Assembly (NCBI GenBank): GCA_000435755.1
Contig: FR889109.1
Location: 47,203-77,958 of the forward strand
Direction: 5' to 3'
Origin: Clostridium sp. CAG:508
GTDB lineage: Bacteria; Bacillota; Clostridia; TANB77; CAG-508
DNA: 30,756 bases
Shown here: positions 6,863 to 14,132 of the stretch, one piece after another
Position numbering within the stretch: position 1 is the stretch's first letter
How the letters are laid out: each line of letters begins with the position of its first letter
The notes under the pieces: generated by a model
The model's input: the letters and a program-made list of their open reading frames with translations, nothing else
Told to the model about the DNA's origin: nothing
Databases searched by the model: none
Made by a program: the position numbers and the translations under genes

Positions 6863-7354
6863 GTGCAATCAGAAAATACATCAGAATTAAGAGAAAAAGT
6901 AGTTGCAATTAACAGAGTAGCAAAAGTTGTTAAAGGTGGTAGAACTTTTAGATTTAGTGCTGTTGTTGTTGTTGGTGACGAAAATGGTCATGTTGGTGTA
7001 GGAAATGGAAAGGCTTCTGAAGTTCCAGATGCTATAAAGAAAGCAATCGAAGAAGCTAAAAAGAATTTAGTAGAAGTTCCAGTTGTAGGAACAACAATTC
7101 CTCACGAATATGTAGGTAAATTTGGAAGCGCTAGTGTTATATTAAAACCAGCTGCTGAAGGTACTGGAGTTATCGCTGGAGGTAGCGTAAGACCAGTATT
7201 AGAGCTTGCAGGTTACAAAGATATTAGAACTAAAGTTGTTGGAACAAACAACCCAAGAAATGTTGTTTATGCTACAATTGAAGGATTAAAGAGCATGAAA
7301 ACAGCAGAACAAATTGCTAAAAAAAGAGGAAAAACAGTAGCAGAAATATTATAA
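6863..7354 (+). CDS. rpsE: 30S ribosomal protein S5
   Basis: S5 lies at the mRNA entry side of the small subunit and affects decoding accuracy. The 163-residue product has the dsRBD-like N-terminal part with KVVKGGRTFRFSAVVVVGD (about residues 22-40) and the fold-completing half GSVRPVLELAGYKDIRTKVVG. The start is GTG at 6863 with AAGGAGGG 8 bases upstream. It is followed directly by rplO: the rpmD (L30) gene that lies here in Bacillus is absent. Confidence 0.97.
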   Translation: MQSENTSELREKVVAINRVAKVVKGGRTFRFSAVVVVGDENGHVGVGNGKASEVPDAIKKAIEEAKKNLVEVPVVGTTIPHEYVGKFGSASVILKPAAEGTGVIAGGSVRPVLELAGYKDIRTKVVGTNNPRNVVYATIEGLKSMKTAEQIAKKRGKTVAEIL

Positions 7355-7382
7355 TTTAAAAAATAGGAGGTGTAATCGCAAA

Positions 7383-7820
7383 ATGAAATTAGACGAATTA
7401 AAACCAGCACAAAAAACAAAGAAAAAGACAGTTGTAGGTCGTGGAGTTGGTTCAGGTCTTGGAAAAACTTCTGGAAGAGGACATAAAGGTCAAAAAGCAA
7501 GAAGTGGCGGTGGAGTTAGAAGAGGCTTTGAAGGTGGTCAAACTCCTTTATATAGAAGATTACCAAAAAGAGGATTCAACAATAGCGTTCATGCAAACGA
7601 TTATGTAGAAGTAACACTTACAATGCTTAATAAATCAAGTAAAGAAGATGTTACAGCAGAAAGCTTAATCGAAGACGGAATTATTCGTAAAGCAAAAGAC
7701 GGAATTGTTATTCTTGCAACAGGAAAATTAGAAAAAAAATTAAACGTTAAAGCTGTAAAATTCACTAAAGCTGCACAAGAAAAAATCGAAGCTTTAGGTG
7801 GAAAGGCTGAGGTGATTTAA
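7383..7820 (+). CDS. rplO: 50S ribosomal protein L15
   Basis: L15 is a late-assembly protein of the large subunit with a glycine-rich, extended N-terminus. The 145-residue product shows it clearly: MKLDELKPA, then VGRGVGSGLGKTSGRGHKGQKARSG and FEGGQTPLYRRLPKRGF. TAGGAGG lies 14 bases before the ATG. The stop overlaps the secY start (TAATG), so L15 and SecY synthesis are coupled, as in most spc operons. Confidence 0.97.
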   Translation: MKLDELKPAQKTKKKTVVGRGVGSGLGKTSGRGHKGQKARSGGGVRRGFEGGQTPLYRRLPKRGFNNSVHANDYVEVTLTMLNKSSKEDVTAESLIEDGIIRKAKDGIVILATGKLEKKLNVKAVKFTKAAQEKIEALGGKAEVI

Positions 7821-9145
7821 TGTTTAAGACTATTATTAACGCATTTAAAACACCAGACGTTAGAAAAAGAATCTTATATACATTACTTCTAATAGTTCTA
7901 TTTAGATTAGGATGTTTTATTACAGTACCTGGTGTAAATACAGTTACATTAAATGAAGCAATGAGTAATGCAAGTAATGGTATAGCAGGTCTAATAGACT
8001 TAATTTCAGGTGGAGCTTTTTCAAGATTCTCTATCTTTGCTATGACTATTACACCATACATTACAGCTTCAATTGTAATTCAATTATTAGGAATGGTAAT
8101 TCCTTCATTAGAGAGATTAATGAAGGAAGGTGGCGAAGAAGGAAGAAATGCAATAAATAAATATACTAAACTTTTAACAATAGTGCTTGCACTAATTGAA
8201 GGTATAGGATTATATTTAACATATAAATCTTCTGGAATATTCGTTAAAACTGATTTCTTAACAGGATTTTTAGTAGTTATTTCACTAATGGCAGGAACAT
8301 CACTTTTAATGTGGTTGGGAGACCAAATCACAAATAAAGGTATTGGAAATGGTATTTCTATGATTATATTTGTAGGTATCATTTCTGGATTACCAAGTGC
8401 AGTAACTATGATTTGGGACTTAATATTTGGAACAGGAGCATTTAGTACAGTAGGATTATTAACAGCTTTAGCTATTATTGTTGGAGCAATACTTCTAATT
8501 GCAGGAGTTGTATTTGTACAACAAGCTGAAAGAAGAATACCAGTACAATATGCTAAAAAAGTAGTTGGAAGAAAAATGGTAGGAGCACAAAATACACATA
8601 TTCCACTTAAGCTAGCAATGGCCGGAGTTATGCCAATAATTTTTGCATCATCATTTATGACTTTCCCAGCTATGATTATTCAAATGTTTGTGCCAAACAT
8701 TGCAGCTCAAACTGGATTTTGGGCAGCTGTATATAAATTCTCAATTGCAACTTCAACATCAGCAGTACCATTAGGGTACACTATTGCAAATGCAATTGTA
8801 TATTTATTATTAATTGTTGGATTTACATTTTTCTATACTTATGCAACATTTAACCCAGCAGAAGTATCAAACAATATTAAGAAAAATGGTGGATTCATAC
8901 CAGGAATTAGAGCAGGAAAGCCAACAACAGATTATTTATCATCAGTATTATCTAAGTTATTATGGTTTGGAGGATTATTCTTAGCAGTTATAGCAATATT
9001 GCCTATGCTTGTAAGATTTATACCAAACGTAAACTTAGCATTTGGTGGTACATCAATACTAATCGTTGTAGGTGTTGCACTTGAAATGGTACAACAATTA
9101 GAGTCTTTACTTGTTATGAGACATTACAAAGGCTTTTTGGACTAA
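7820..9145 (+). CDS. secY: Protein translocase subunit SecY
   Basis: SecY is the channel-forming subunit of the Sec translocon in the cytoplasmic membrane; SecG, its partner, is encoded at 14697. The 441-residue product has about ten hydrophobic segments, with the first after residue 18. The plug region and conserved FSRFSIFAMTITPYITASI follow near residues 67-85. GLPSAV and RRIPVQYAKK mark the cytosolic loop, and NPAEVSNNIKKNGGFIPGIRAG is the C5 loop that binds SecA. It ends SLLVMRHYKGFLD. It is translationally coupled to rplO. Confidence 0.98.
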   Translation: MFKTIINAFKTPDVRKRILYTLLLIVLFRLGCFITVPGVNTVTLNEAMSNASNGIAGLIDLISGGAFSRFSIFAMTITPYITASIVIQLLGMVIPSLERLMKEGGEEGRNAINKYTKLLTIVLALIEGIGLYLTYKSSGIFVKTDFLTGFLVVISLMAGTSLLMWLGDQITNKGIGNGISMIIFVGIISGLPSAVTMIWDLIFGTGAFSTVGLLTALAIIVGAILLIAGVVFVQQAERRIPVQYAKKVVGRKMVGAQNTHIPLKLAMAGVMPIIFASSFMTFPAMIIQMFVPNIAAQTGFWAAVYKFSIATSTSAVPLGYTIANAIVYLLLIVGFTFFYTYATFNPAEVSNNIKKNGGFIPGIRAGKPTTDYLSSVLSKLLWFGGLFLAVIAILPMLVRFIPNVNLAFGGTSILIVVGVALEMVQQLESLLVMRHYKGFLD

Positions 9146-9269
9146 TTTCGAATTAAATACTCATCTTGCGTTGTCATGCATCATTTTAAATGAAATCAAT
9201 GTGCAAAAAGCACACCTCATTCATTTAAAATTCGCATTCCTAGCAATCTAAGCATTTAATTCAAAATTA
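9143..9269 (+). repeat. Long imperfect hairpin repeat, copy F (secY-adk gap)
   Basis: The outer stem TAATTTCGAATTAAAT pairs with ATTTAATTCAAAATTA. The core carries ATCTTGCGTTGTC on the left and TTCCTAGCAATCTAAG on the right. The inner stem CATTTTAAATGAAAT / ATTCATTTAAAATTCG is long, and the tip AATGTGC / GCACACCT around AAAAA equals that of copy A. The left arm includes the secY stop codon. Confidence 0.85.
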
Positions 9270-9330
9270 TAATCTTTCAAATATAGAAAAGAATAATAAA
9301 TAAGATATATCTTAAAAATTAGGGCAGAAG

Positions 9331-9361
9331 GGACGGACAGGTGTAAAAACTGGTTCCGTCC
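9331..9361 (+). repeat. GC-rich REP-like hairpin upstream of adk
   Basis: GGACGGA (9331-9337) pairs perfectly with TCCGTCC (9355-9361), with a second short stem CAG/CTG inside around GTGTAAAAA. Its base composition is far richer in G and C than the surrounding spacer. From memory, palindromes containing GGACGG...CCGTCC are common dispersed repeats in clostridial genomes, sometimes linked to REP-associated transposases; that link is recall, not shown here. It lies about 15 bases before the adk ribosome binding site, so it might also affect adk expression. Confidence 0.55.
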
Positions 9362-9386
9362 GTAATGCGTGAAAGGAGAACTAAAT

Positions 9387-10052
9387 ATGTACATTATTAT
9401 GTTAGGAGCTCCAGGAAGTGGAAAAGGAACAACAGCTAAAGTATTAGCAGAAAGAACAAATTTACCTCACATCTCAACAGGAGATATGTTTAGAGAGCAA
9501 ATCAAAAAAGGTACTGAATTAGGTAAGTTGGCTAATAGCTATATTTCACAAGGAAACTTAGTACCAGATGAAGTTACAATAAATATTGTAAAAGATAGAC
9601 TAGGTTGGGAAGATGCCGAAAATGGTGTTATATTAGACGGTTTCCCAAGAACAATTAAACAAGCAGAAGCATTAGCTTCAATATTACAAGAAAAAGGAAA
9701 ACAAGTTGATATAGTACCAGAATTAGTTGTTCCAGACCAAGTAATTATAGACAGAATTTTAAACAGAGCAACTTGTTCAAACAAAGAGTGTGGTGCAATT
9801 TATAATACAAAATTCAAGCCATCTAAAGTACCAGGTGTATGTGACAAATGTGGCTCAGCACTTGTTACTAGAACAGATGACAATGAAGAAGCAATTAAAA
9901 CTAGATTAGAAGTTTATAGAGAAAATTCAAAAGATCTAATTGCATATTATAAAGAAAAAGGAGTTTTAGTTACTATTACTCCAGAAAATCCAAATGCAGA
10001 AAATTCAACTGAACAAGTTATAAATACTATACTAGAAGCTATAAAAAGATAG
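9387..10052 (+). CDS. adk: Adenylate kinase (zinc-lid type)
   Basis: This enzyme interconverts ATP plus AMP with two ADP in the cytosol. The P-loop G7-APGSGKGT15 opens the protein. STGDMFR (about 30-36) and DGFPRT (about 84-89) bind AMP. The lid has four cysteines, C130, C135, C152 and C155, the structural zinc site of Gram-positive adenylate kinases. The start is ATG 9387 (221 residues) because AAAGGAG at 9372-9378 serves it; an in-frame GTG at 9369 lies upstream of that site. It leads the adk-map-infA group after secY, as in Bacillus. Confidence 0.97.
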   Translation: MYIIMLGAPGSGKGTTAKVLAERTNLPHISTGDMFREQIKKGTELGKLANSYISQGNLVPDEVTINIVKDRLGWEDAENGVILDGFPRTIKQAEALASILQEKGKQVDIVPELVVPDQVIIDRILNRATCSNKECGAIYNTKFKPSKVPGVCDKCGSALVTRTDDNEEAIKTRLEVYRENSKDLIAYYKEKGVLVTITPENPNAENSTEQVINTILEAIKR

Positions 10053-10067
10053 TAAAGAAGGTAAAAC

Positions 10068-10844
10068 ATGGTAACAATTAAATCTCAAAAAGAAATTGAA
10101 AAAATGAAAGAAGCATGTAGAATCACGGCTTTAGTATATGATGAAATAGAAAAATACATAAAACCAGGAATAACAACAATGGATCTAGATAATTTTGCAG
10201 AAAAAATTATTAGAGAACATGGCGGAATTCCAGCACAAAAAGGGTATCCAAGTGGTGAAAAAGGAGTACCTGCATTTCCTGGTACATTATGTATTTCTAT
10301 AAATGACGAGATTATACATGGAATTCCATCTAAAAGAACAATTATTAAAGATGGAGATGTTGTAAGTGTAGATTTAGTAGTATATAAAAATGGATTTCAT
10401 GGTGATGCCGCAAGAACATATATTGTTGGAAAAACTTCACCAGAAAAACAAAGACTAGTAGATATTACAAAACAAGCATTTTTTGAAGGAATTAAATATG
10501 CTGTAAAAGGAAACAGAATTGGAGATATTTCTCATGCAATAGGAGAATTTGTAGAAAAAAATGGCTATAATGTTGTAAGAGAATTCCAAGGACATGGAAT
10601 TGGAGAAGAAATGCATGAGGACCCAGGTATTCCAAACTATGGTAAAGCAGGAAGAGGAATAAGACTTGAACCTGGCATGACTCTAGCAATAGAACCAATG
10701 GTAATGGTAGGAAAACCTAATATTTGTGTATTAGATGATGGTTGGACTATTGTTACTGAAGATGGATCTTTAGCAGCACATTATGAAAATACAATTTTAA
10801 TTACAGAAAAAGAGCCAGAAGTATTGACATTATTGAAAAAATAA
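10068..10844 (+). CDS. map: Methionine aminopeptidase, type I
   Basis: MetAP removes the initiator methionine from nascent proteins at the ribosome. The 258-residue product has the full set of metal ligands: D102, D113, H176, E209 and E240, plus the conserved H84 in IHGIPS. Motifs VDLVVYKNGFHGDAARTY, GHGIGEEMHEDP and EPGMTLAIEP are seen in order. It lacks an N-terminal SEC-C zinc motif. It lies 15 bases after adk, with GAAGG as a modest ribosome binding site. Confidence 0.97.
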   Translation: MVTIKSQKEIEKMKEACRITALVYDEIEKYIKPGITTMDLDNFAEKIIREHGGIPAQKGYPSGEKGVPAFPGTLCISINDEIIHGIPSKRTIIKDGDVVSVDLVVYKNGFHGDAARTYIVGKTSPEKQRLVDITKQAFFEGIKYAVKGNRIGDISHAIGEFVEKNGYNVVREFQGHGIGEEMHEDPGIPNYGKAGRGIRLEPGMTLAIEPMVMVGKPNICVLDDGWTIVTEDGSLAAHYENTILITEKEPEVLTLLKK

Positions 10845-10937
10845 AGTATACTATATAAGATATTGTACTTATGTGCAAATGGAAAATTTATCTAGTATTA
10901 AATAGAAAAATTTTCTAAGAAAATAATGGAGGAAAAT

Positions 10938-11156
10938 ATGTCAAAAGAGGATGTTATAGAAGTTGAAGGTACTGTTGTAGAAGCATTACCAAATACTAAT
11001 TTTAAAGTTGAACTAGAAAATGGACATCAAATCTTAGCTCATATTTCTGGAAAATTAAGAATGAATTATATCAAAATTCTTCCAGGAGATAAAGTAAAAG
11101 TTGAATTATCGCCTTATGATCTTTCGAAAGGTCGTATTACATGGCGTGCTAAGTAA
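10938..11156 (+). CDS. infA: Translation initiation factor IF-1
   Basis: IF-1 binds the A site of the 30S subunit during initiation. The 72-residue product has the S1-like OB fold with EGTVVEALPNTNFKVELENG (about residues 9-28) and the family tail LSPYDLSKGRITWRAK. I take ATG 10938 as start; an in-frame ATG at 10926 precedes the GGAGG (10928-10932) that must be its ribosome binding site. The KOW-domain gene often found between map and infA in Firmicutes is absent. The 93 bases upstream contain only an AT-rich weak hairpin (10882-10915). Confidence 0.97.
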   Translation: MSKEDVIEVEGTVVEALPNTNFKVELENGHQILAHISGKLRMNYIKILPGDKVKVELSPYDLSKGRITWRAK

Positions 11157-11282
11157 ATTTTAAAAATAATCAGCATCTTGCTTCGTTAAAGATTATTCAA
11201 AACGCGTTTACAACCAAGAGGTTGCGCACTTGCCTTTTGAACAGTCTTTGCCTCGCAATATACTAATTCTTTTTAAAATTCA
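11154..11282 (+). repeat. Long imperfect hairpin repeat, copy G (infA-rpmJ gap)
   Basis: The outer stem TAAATTTTAAAAATAATCAG pairs with CTAATTCTTTTTAAAATTCA. The core has ATCTTGCTTCG on the left and GCCTCGCAATATACT on the right, keeping the TTGC/GCAA pairing. The inner part GATTATTCAAAACGCG / CGCAC...TTTTGAACAGTC and the tip CAACC/GGTTG are unlike other copies in sequence but again self-complementary. It is the most divergent clear copy and begins at the infA stop. Confidence 0.78.
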
Positions 11283-11316
11283 ATATAAAACTAATCTAAG
11301 AAAGGAATGAACTAAA

Positions 11317-11430
11317 ATGAAAGTAAGACCATCAGTAAAACCTATATGTGAAAAATGCAAAGTTATTAAAAGAAAAGGTGTTATCAGAGTAATCTGTGAA
11401 AACCCAAAACACAAACAAAGACAAGGTTAA
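11317..11430 (+). CDS. rpmJ: 50S ribosomal protein L36 (zinc form)
   Basis: L36 is the smallest large-subunit protein. The 37-residue product MKVRPSVKPICEKCKVIKRK... carries the zinc ligands C11, C14, C27 and H32, so it is the C+ form. The length and the ending KHKQRQG are canonical. AAAGGAATG lies about 7 bases before the ATG. It sits between infA and rpsM as in Bacillus, but with a hairpin repeat before it and a 212-base structured spacer after it. Confidence 0.96.
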   Translation: MKVRPSVKPICEKCKVIKRKGVIRVICENPKHKQRQG

Positions 11431-11451
11431 TTTATTATAATTATTGAATAT

Positions 11452-11514
11452 AACACAAATTTTAGATAGCGGCTGAAAGGAAAATTTATTTTCCTTTTAA
11501 TTCTGATTTGTGTT
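11452..11514 (+). promoter_or_regulatory. Structured hairpin 1 in the rpmJ-rpsM spacer
   Basis: AACACAAAT (11452-11460) pairs with ATTTGTGTT (11506-11514), and nested within it AAAGGAAAA (11476-11484) pairs with TTTTCCTTT (11489-11497). The two stems are joined by asymmetric internal loops (TTTAGATAGCGGCTG and TAATTCTG). The arrangement looks like a folded mRNA leader and not a simple terminator, since no T tract follows. It precedes rpsM-rpsK-rpsD-rpoA, an operon that S4 autoregulates in E. coli; whether this is such a leader is inference. Confidence 0.5.
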
Positions 11515-11532
11515 TATATATATGTCCAAAAG

Positions 11533-11577
11533 TATTATTGATTAGTATAAAGATACTAATGCATTTCACCAATAATA
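11533..11577 (+). promoter_or_regulatory. Structured hairpin 2 in the rpmJ-rpsM spacer
   Basis: ATTAGTAT (11541-11548) pairs with ATACTAAT (11553-11560) around AAAG. The same stem continues after a nine-base bulge (GCATTTCAC) as TATTATTG (11533-11540) with CAATAATA (11570-11577). Sixteen perfect base pairs with one large bulge, about 55 bases before the rpsM ribosome binding site, suggest a protein- or ligand-binding RNA element of the alpha operon. Function is not shown. Confidence 0.5.
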
Positions 11578-11642
11578 ACTTAAGACAAACTAAAAAACAA
11601 AATTTAAGAATAGCAAAATAAAAACTATGGAGGTGCAAAAAA

Positions 11643-12008
11643 ATGGCTCGTATAGCAGGAGTTGATTTACCTAGAGAAAAAAGAGTAGAAATTGGTCTAA
11701 CATATATTTATGGTATAGGACTAACAAGTGCTCAAAAAATTCTAGCAGAGGCAAAGGTTAATCCAGATATTAGAGTTAAAGACTTAACAGATGACCAAGT
11801 ACAAGCAATCAGAAAAGCAATGGACGGTTATAAAGTTGAAGGTGACTTACGTAGAGAAGTTGCATTAAATATCAAAAGACTAACTGAAATTGGATGTTAT
11901 AGAGGTTTAAGACATAGAAGAGGTCTTCCAGTTAGAGGACAAAGAACAAAAACTAATGCCCGTACAAGAAAAGGCCCTAGAAAATTAGTTAGCAAAAGCA
12001 AAAAATAA
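11643..12008 (+). CDS. rpsM: 30S ribosomal protein S13
   Basis: S13 lies in the head of the small subunit, contacts P-site tRNA and forms bridges to L5. The 121-residue product opens MARIAGVDLPREKRVEIGLTY, a canonical start. It has the helix-two-turn-helix region and ends with RGLPVRGQRTKTNARTRKGP, the conserved basic tail. GGAGGTG precedes the ATG by 7 bases. It is the first gene of the alpha operon (rpsM-rpsK-rpsD-rpoA-rplQ). Confidence 0.98.
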   Translation: MARIAGVDLPREKRVEIGLTYIYGIGLTSAQKILAEAKVNPDIRVKDLTDDQVQAIRKAMDGYKVEGDLRREVALNIKRLTEIGCYRGLRHRRGLPVRGQRTKTNARTRKGPRKLVSKSKK

Positions 12009-12052
12009 TTAGCAAAAGTAACAAAGCCTAAATAAGGAGGGAATAATTAAAA

Positions 12053-12454
12053 ATGGCAACAAAAAATGTAACTAAAAAAACAGTAACTAGAAGAAGAGAC
12101 AGAAAAAATATTGAAAAAGGTATGGCTCATATTCATTCTAGTTTTAACAATACAATCGTTACAATTACAGATGTTCAAGGAAATGCAATTTCTTGGGCAA
12201 GTGCTGGTGAACTAGGTTTTAAAGGTTCAAGAAAAAGCACACCATTTGCAGCAGGAGAAGCAGCTGAAACAGCAGCTAAAGCAGCAATGGAACACGGATT
12301 AAAATCAGTAGAAGTATTTGTAAAAGGACCAGGTTCTGGTCGTGAAGCAGCAATTAGGTCATTACAATCAGCAGGATTAGAGATTAGCTCAATTAAAGAT
12401 GTTACTCCAATTCCTCACAATGGTTGTAGACCACCAAAAAGACGTAGAGTATAA
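12053..12454 (+). CDS. rpsK: 30S ribosomal protein S11
   Basis: S11 lies on the platform of the small subunit near the E-site mRNA. The 133-residue product has the family pattern GMAHIHSSFNNTIVTITDVQGN (about residues 23-44, quoted here in part: AHIHSSFNNTIVTITD). It ends with the signature KDVTPIPHNGCRPPKRRRV. AAGGAGGG lies 12 bases before the ATG. It is followed by rpsD with a 17-base gap. Confidence 0.98.
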   Translation: MATKNVTKKTVTRRRDRKNIEKGMAHIHSSFNNTIVTITDVQGNAISWASAGELGFKGSRKSTPFAAGEAAETAAKAAMEHGLKSVEVFVKGPGSGREAAIRSLQSAGLEISSIKDVTPIPHNGCRPPKRRRV

Positions 12455-12471
12455 GGAAGGTGAAAAATAAA

Positions 12472-13098
12472 ATGGCAAGATATAAAGATGAACAATGTCG
12501 TATTTGTCGTAGAGAAGGACAAAAATTGTTCTTAAAAGGATCAAGATGTTATTCAGATAAATGCAGTATTTCTAGAAGAAATTATGCGCCAGGTCAAAAC
12601 GGCCAAAAGAAGAAAAAACTATCTGAATATGGTACTCAATTAAGAGAAAAACAAAAAACAAAATCATTCTATGGTGTAAGTGAAAAACAATTCAGAAAAT
12701 ACTTTGATATGGCAGCAGCTACAAAAGGAATCACTGGTGAAGTATTACTACAAATTCTAGAAACAAGACTAGACAATATTGTATATCGTTTAGGATATGG
12801 TAGCTCAAGAGCACAATCTAGAATGTTAGTAACACACGGAACTTTTGAAGTAAATGGACATAAAGTTGATATTCCATCTTACTTAGTAAAAGCAGGAGAT
12901 GTTATTTCTGTAAGAGAAATAAGAAAAGACAATGGTTTTATTAAAGCAAATGTAGAAGCAAATGCAGCAAGACCAGTACCAGAATGGCTACAAAAAGATG
13001 AGAAAAATTTAAGTGGTAAAGTTGTAAGATTACCATCTAGAGAAGATGTAGATCTTCCAGTTGAAGAACATTTAATAGTAGAGCTTTACTCTAAATAA
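12472..13098 (+). CDS. rpsD: 30S ribosomal protein S4 (zinc form)
   Basis: S4 nucleates 16S rRNA folding and is a fidelity protein; in many bacteria it represses the alpha operon. I start it at ATG 12472 (208 residues, MARYKDEQCRICRREG), because AAGGAAGG just upstream serves this codon and the in-frame GTG at 12460 lies within that site. C9, C12, C26 and C31 form a zinc site as in Thermus S4, unlike the Bacillus form. The S4 RNA-binding domain begins near residue 98 (RLDNIVYRLGYGSSRAQSRM). Confidence 0.97.
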   Translation: MARYKDEQCRICRREGQKLFLKGSRCYSDKCSISRRNYAPGQNGQKKKKLSEYGTQLREKQKTKSFYGVSEKQFRKYFDMAAATKGITGEVLLQILETRLDNIVYRLGYGSSRAQSRMLVTHGTFEVNGHKVDIPSYLVKAGDVISVREIRKDNGFIKANVEANAARPVPEWLQKDEKNLSGKVVRLPSREDVDLPVEEHLIVELYSK

Positions 13099-13120
13099 TT
13101 AGATAATAATTTAATTGTAA

Positions 13121-13142
13121 AAATAGAAATGTTTTTCTATTT
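13121..13142 (+). other. Hairpin between rpsD and rpoA
   Basis: AAATAGAAA (13121-13129) pairs with TTTCTATTT (13134-13142) around TGTT. It ends about 10 bases before the AGGAGG of rpoA and lacks a T tract. It may stabilise or separate the rpoA message, but the stem is AT-rich and could be fortuitous. Confidence 0.4.
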
Positions 13143-13161
13143 ATCTATTAGGAGGTAAAAA

Positions 13162-14109
13162 ATGATAGAATTTGAAAAGCCAAATATTAAATGCTTAGAA
13201 GTAAACGAAGAAAAACACTATGCAAAATTTGTATGTGAACCATTAGAAAGAGGATATGGAATTACAATAGGTAACTCTTTAAGAAGAATTTTATTATCAT
13301 CTCTTCCAGGTACTGCAATTACAAGTGTAAAAATCGATGGCGTATTACATGAATTTTCTACAATACCAAATGTTGTAGAAGACGTTCCAGAAATTATAAT
13401 CAACTTAAAAAGTGTTTGTTTAAAACAAGATAAAAATGAACAAAAAACTTTAAGAATTGACTTTAAAGGTCCAGGAGAAGTTAAAGCAGGAGATATAATT
13501 ACAGATGGAACAATAGAAGTATTAAACCCAGATTTACATATTGCAACAGTTGCAGAAGGTGGACATTTAGTAATGGAAATGACTGCTGATATGGGAAGAG
13601 GCTATAACAATGCTGAAAAGAACAAGAAACCAGATCAAGCATTAGGCGTACTTCCAATTGACTCTATATATACACCTGTTAAAAAAGTAAATTATGCAGT
13701 AGAAAACACTAGAGTCGGACAAATGGTAGATTACGATAAATTAACAATCGAAGTTTGGACAAATGGAGGATTAACTCCAGATGAAGCTTTAAGTTTAGCT
13801 GCAAAAGTTATGACAGGTCACTTAGAACTATTTATTGACTTATCAGAAACTACTAAAAACACACAAGTAATGGTAGAAAAAGAAGAGTCTCAAAAAGAAA
13901 AAGTTCTTGAAATGTCAATTGAAGATTTAGAATTATCAGTTAGATCATTCAATTGCTTAAAGAGAGCAGGAATTTCTACAGTAGAAGATTTAATAAACAA
14001 ATCAGAAGCTGAAATGATGAAAGTAAGAAATCTTGGTAAAAAATCTTTAGATGAAGTAACAAATAAGTTACATGCATTATCATTAGATTTTAGAAAAGAA
14101 GATGAATAA
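13162..14109 (+). CDS. rpoA: RNA polymerase alpha subunit
   Basis: The alpha subunit dimerises to seed RNA polymerase assembly, and its C-terminal domain binds promoter UP elements and activators. The 315-residue product has the N-terminal domain with GYGITIGNSLRRILLSSLPG (about residues 32-51) and VGQMVDYDKLTIEVWTNG (about 186-203). A linker follows, then the C-terminal helix-hairpin-helix domain from about 250 (IEDLELSVRSFNCLKRAGI, with the conserved DNA-contact arginine in SVRS). AGGAGG precedes the ATG. Confidence 0.98.
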   Translation: MIEFEKPNIKCLEVNEEKHYAKFVCEPLERGYGITIGNSLRRILLSSLPGTAITSVKIDGVLHEFSTIPNVVEDVPEIIINLKSVCLKQDKNEQKTLRIDFKGPGEVKAGDIITDGTIEVLNPDLHIATVAEGGHLVMEMTADMGRGYNNAEKNKKPDQALGVLPIDSIYTPVKKVNYAVENTRVGQMVDYDKLTIEVWTNGGLTPDEALSLAAKVMTGHLELFIDLSETTKNTQVMVEKEESQKEKVLEMSIEDLELSVRSFNCLKRAGISTVEDLINKSEAEMMKVRNLGKKSLDEVTNKLHALSLDFRKEDE

Positions 14110-14132
14110 TAGACTAAAAGGAGGGAAATGAA

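Noticed and set aside
7820..9145. Antisense open frames within secY and other ribosomal genes
   Set aside because: These are shadows of strongly coding AT-rich genes, without ribosome binding sites or recognisable products.
3191..11282. CRISPR array or direct-repeat array in the ribosomal cluster
   Set aside because: The repeats are palindromic, about 125 bases, separated by genes and variable in their arms, with no uniform spacers.
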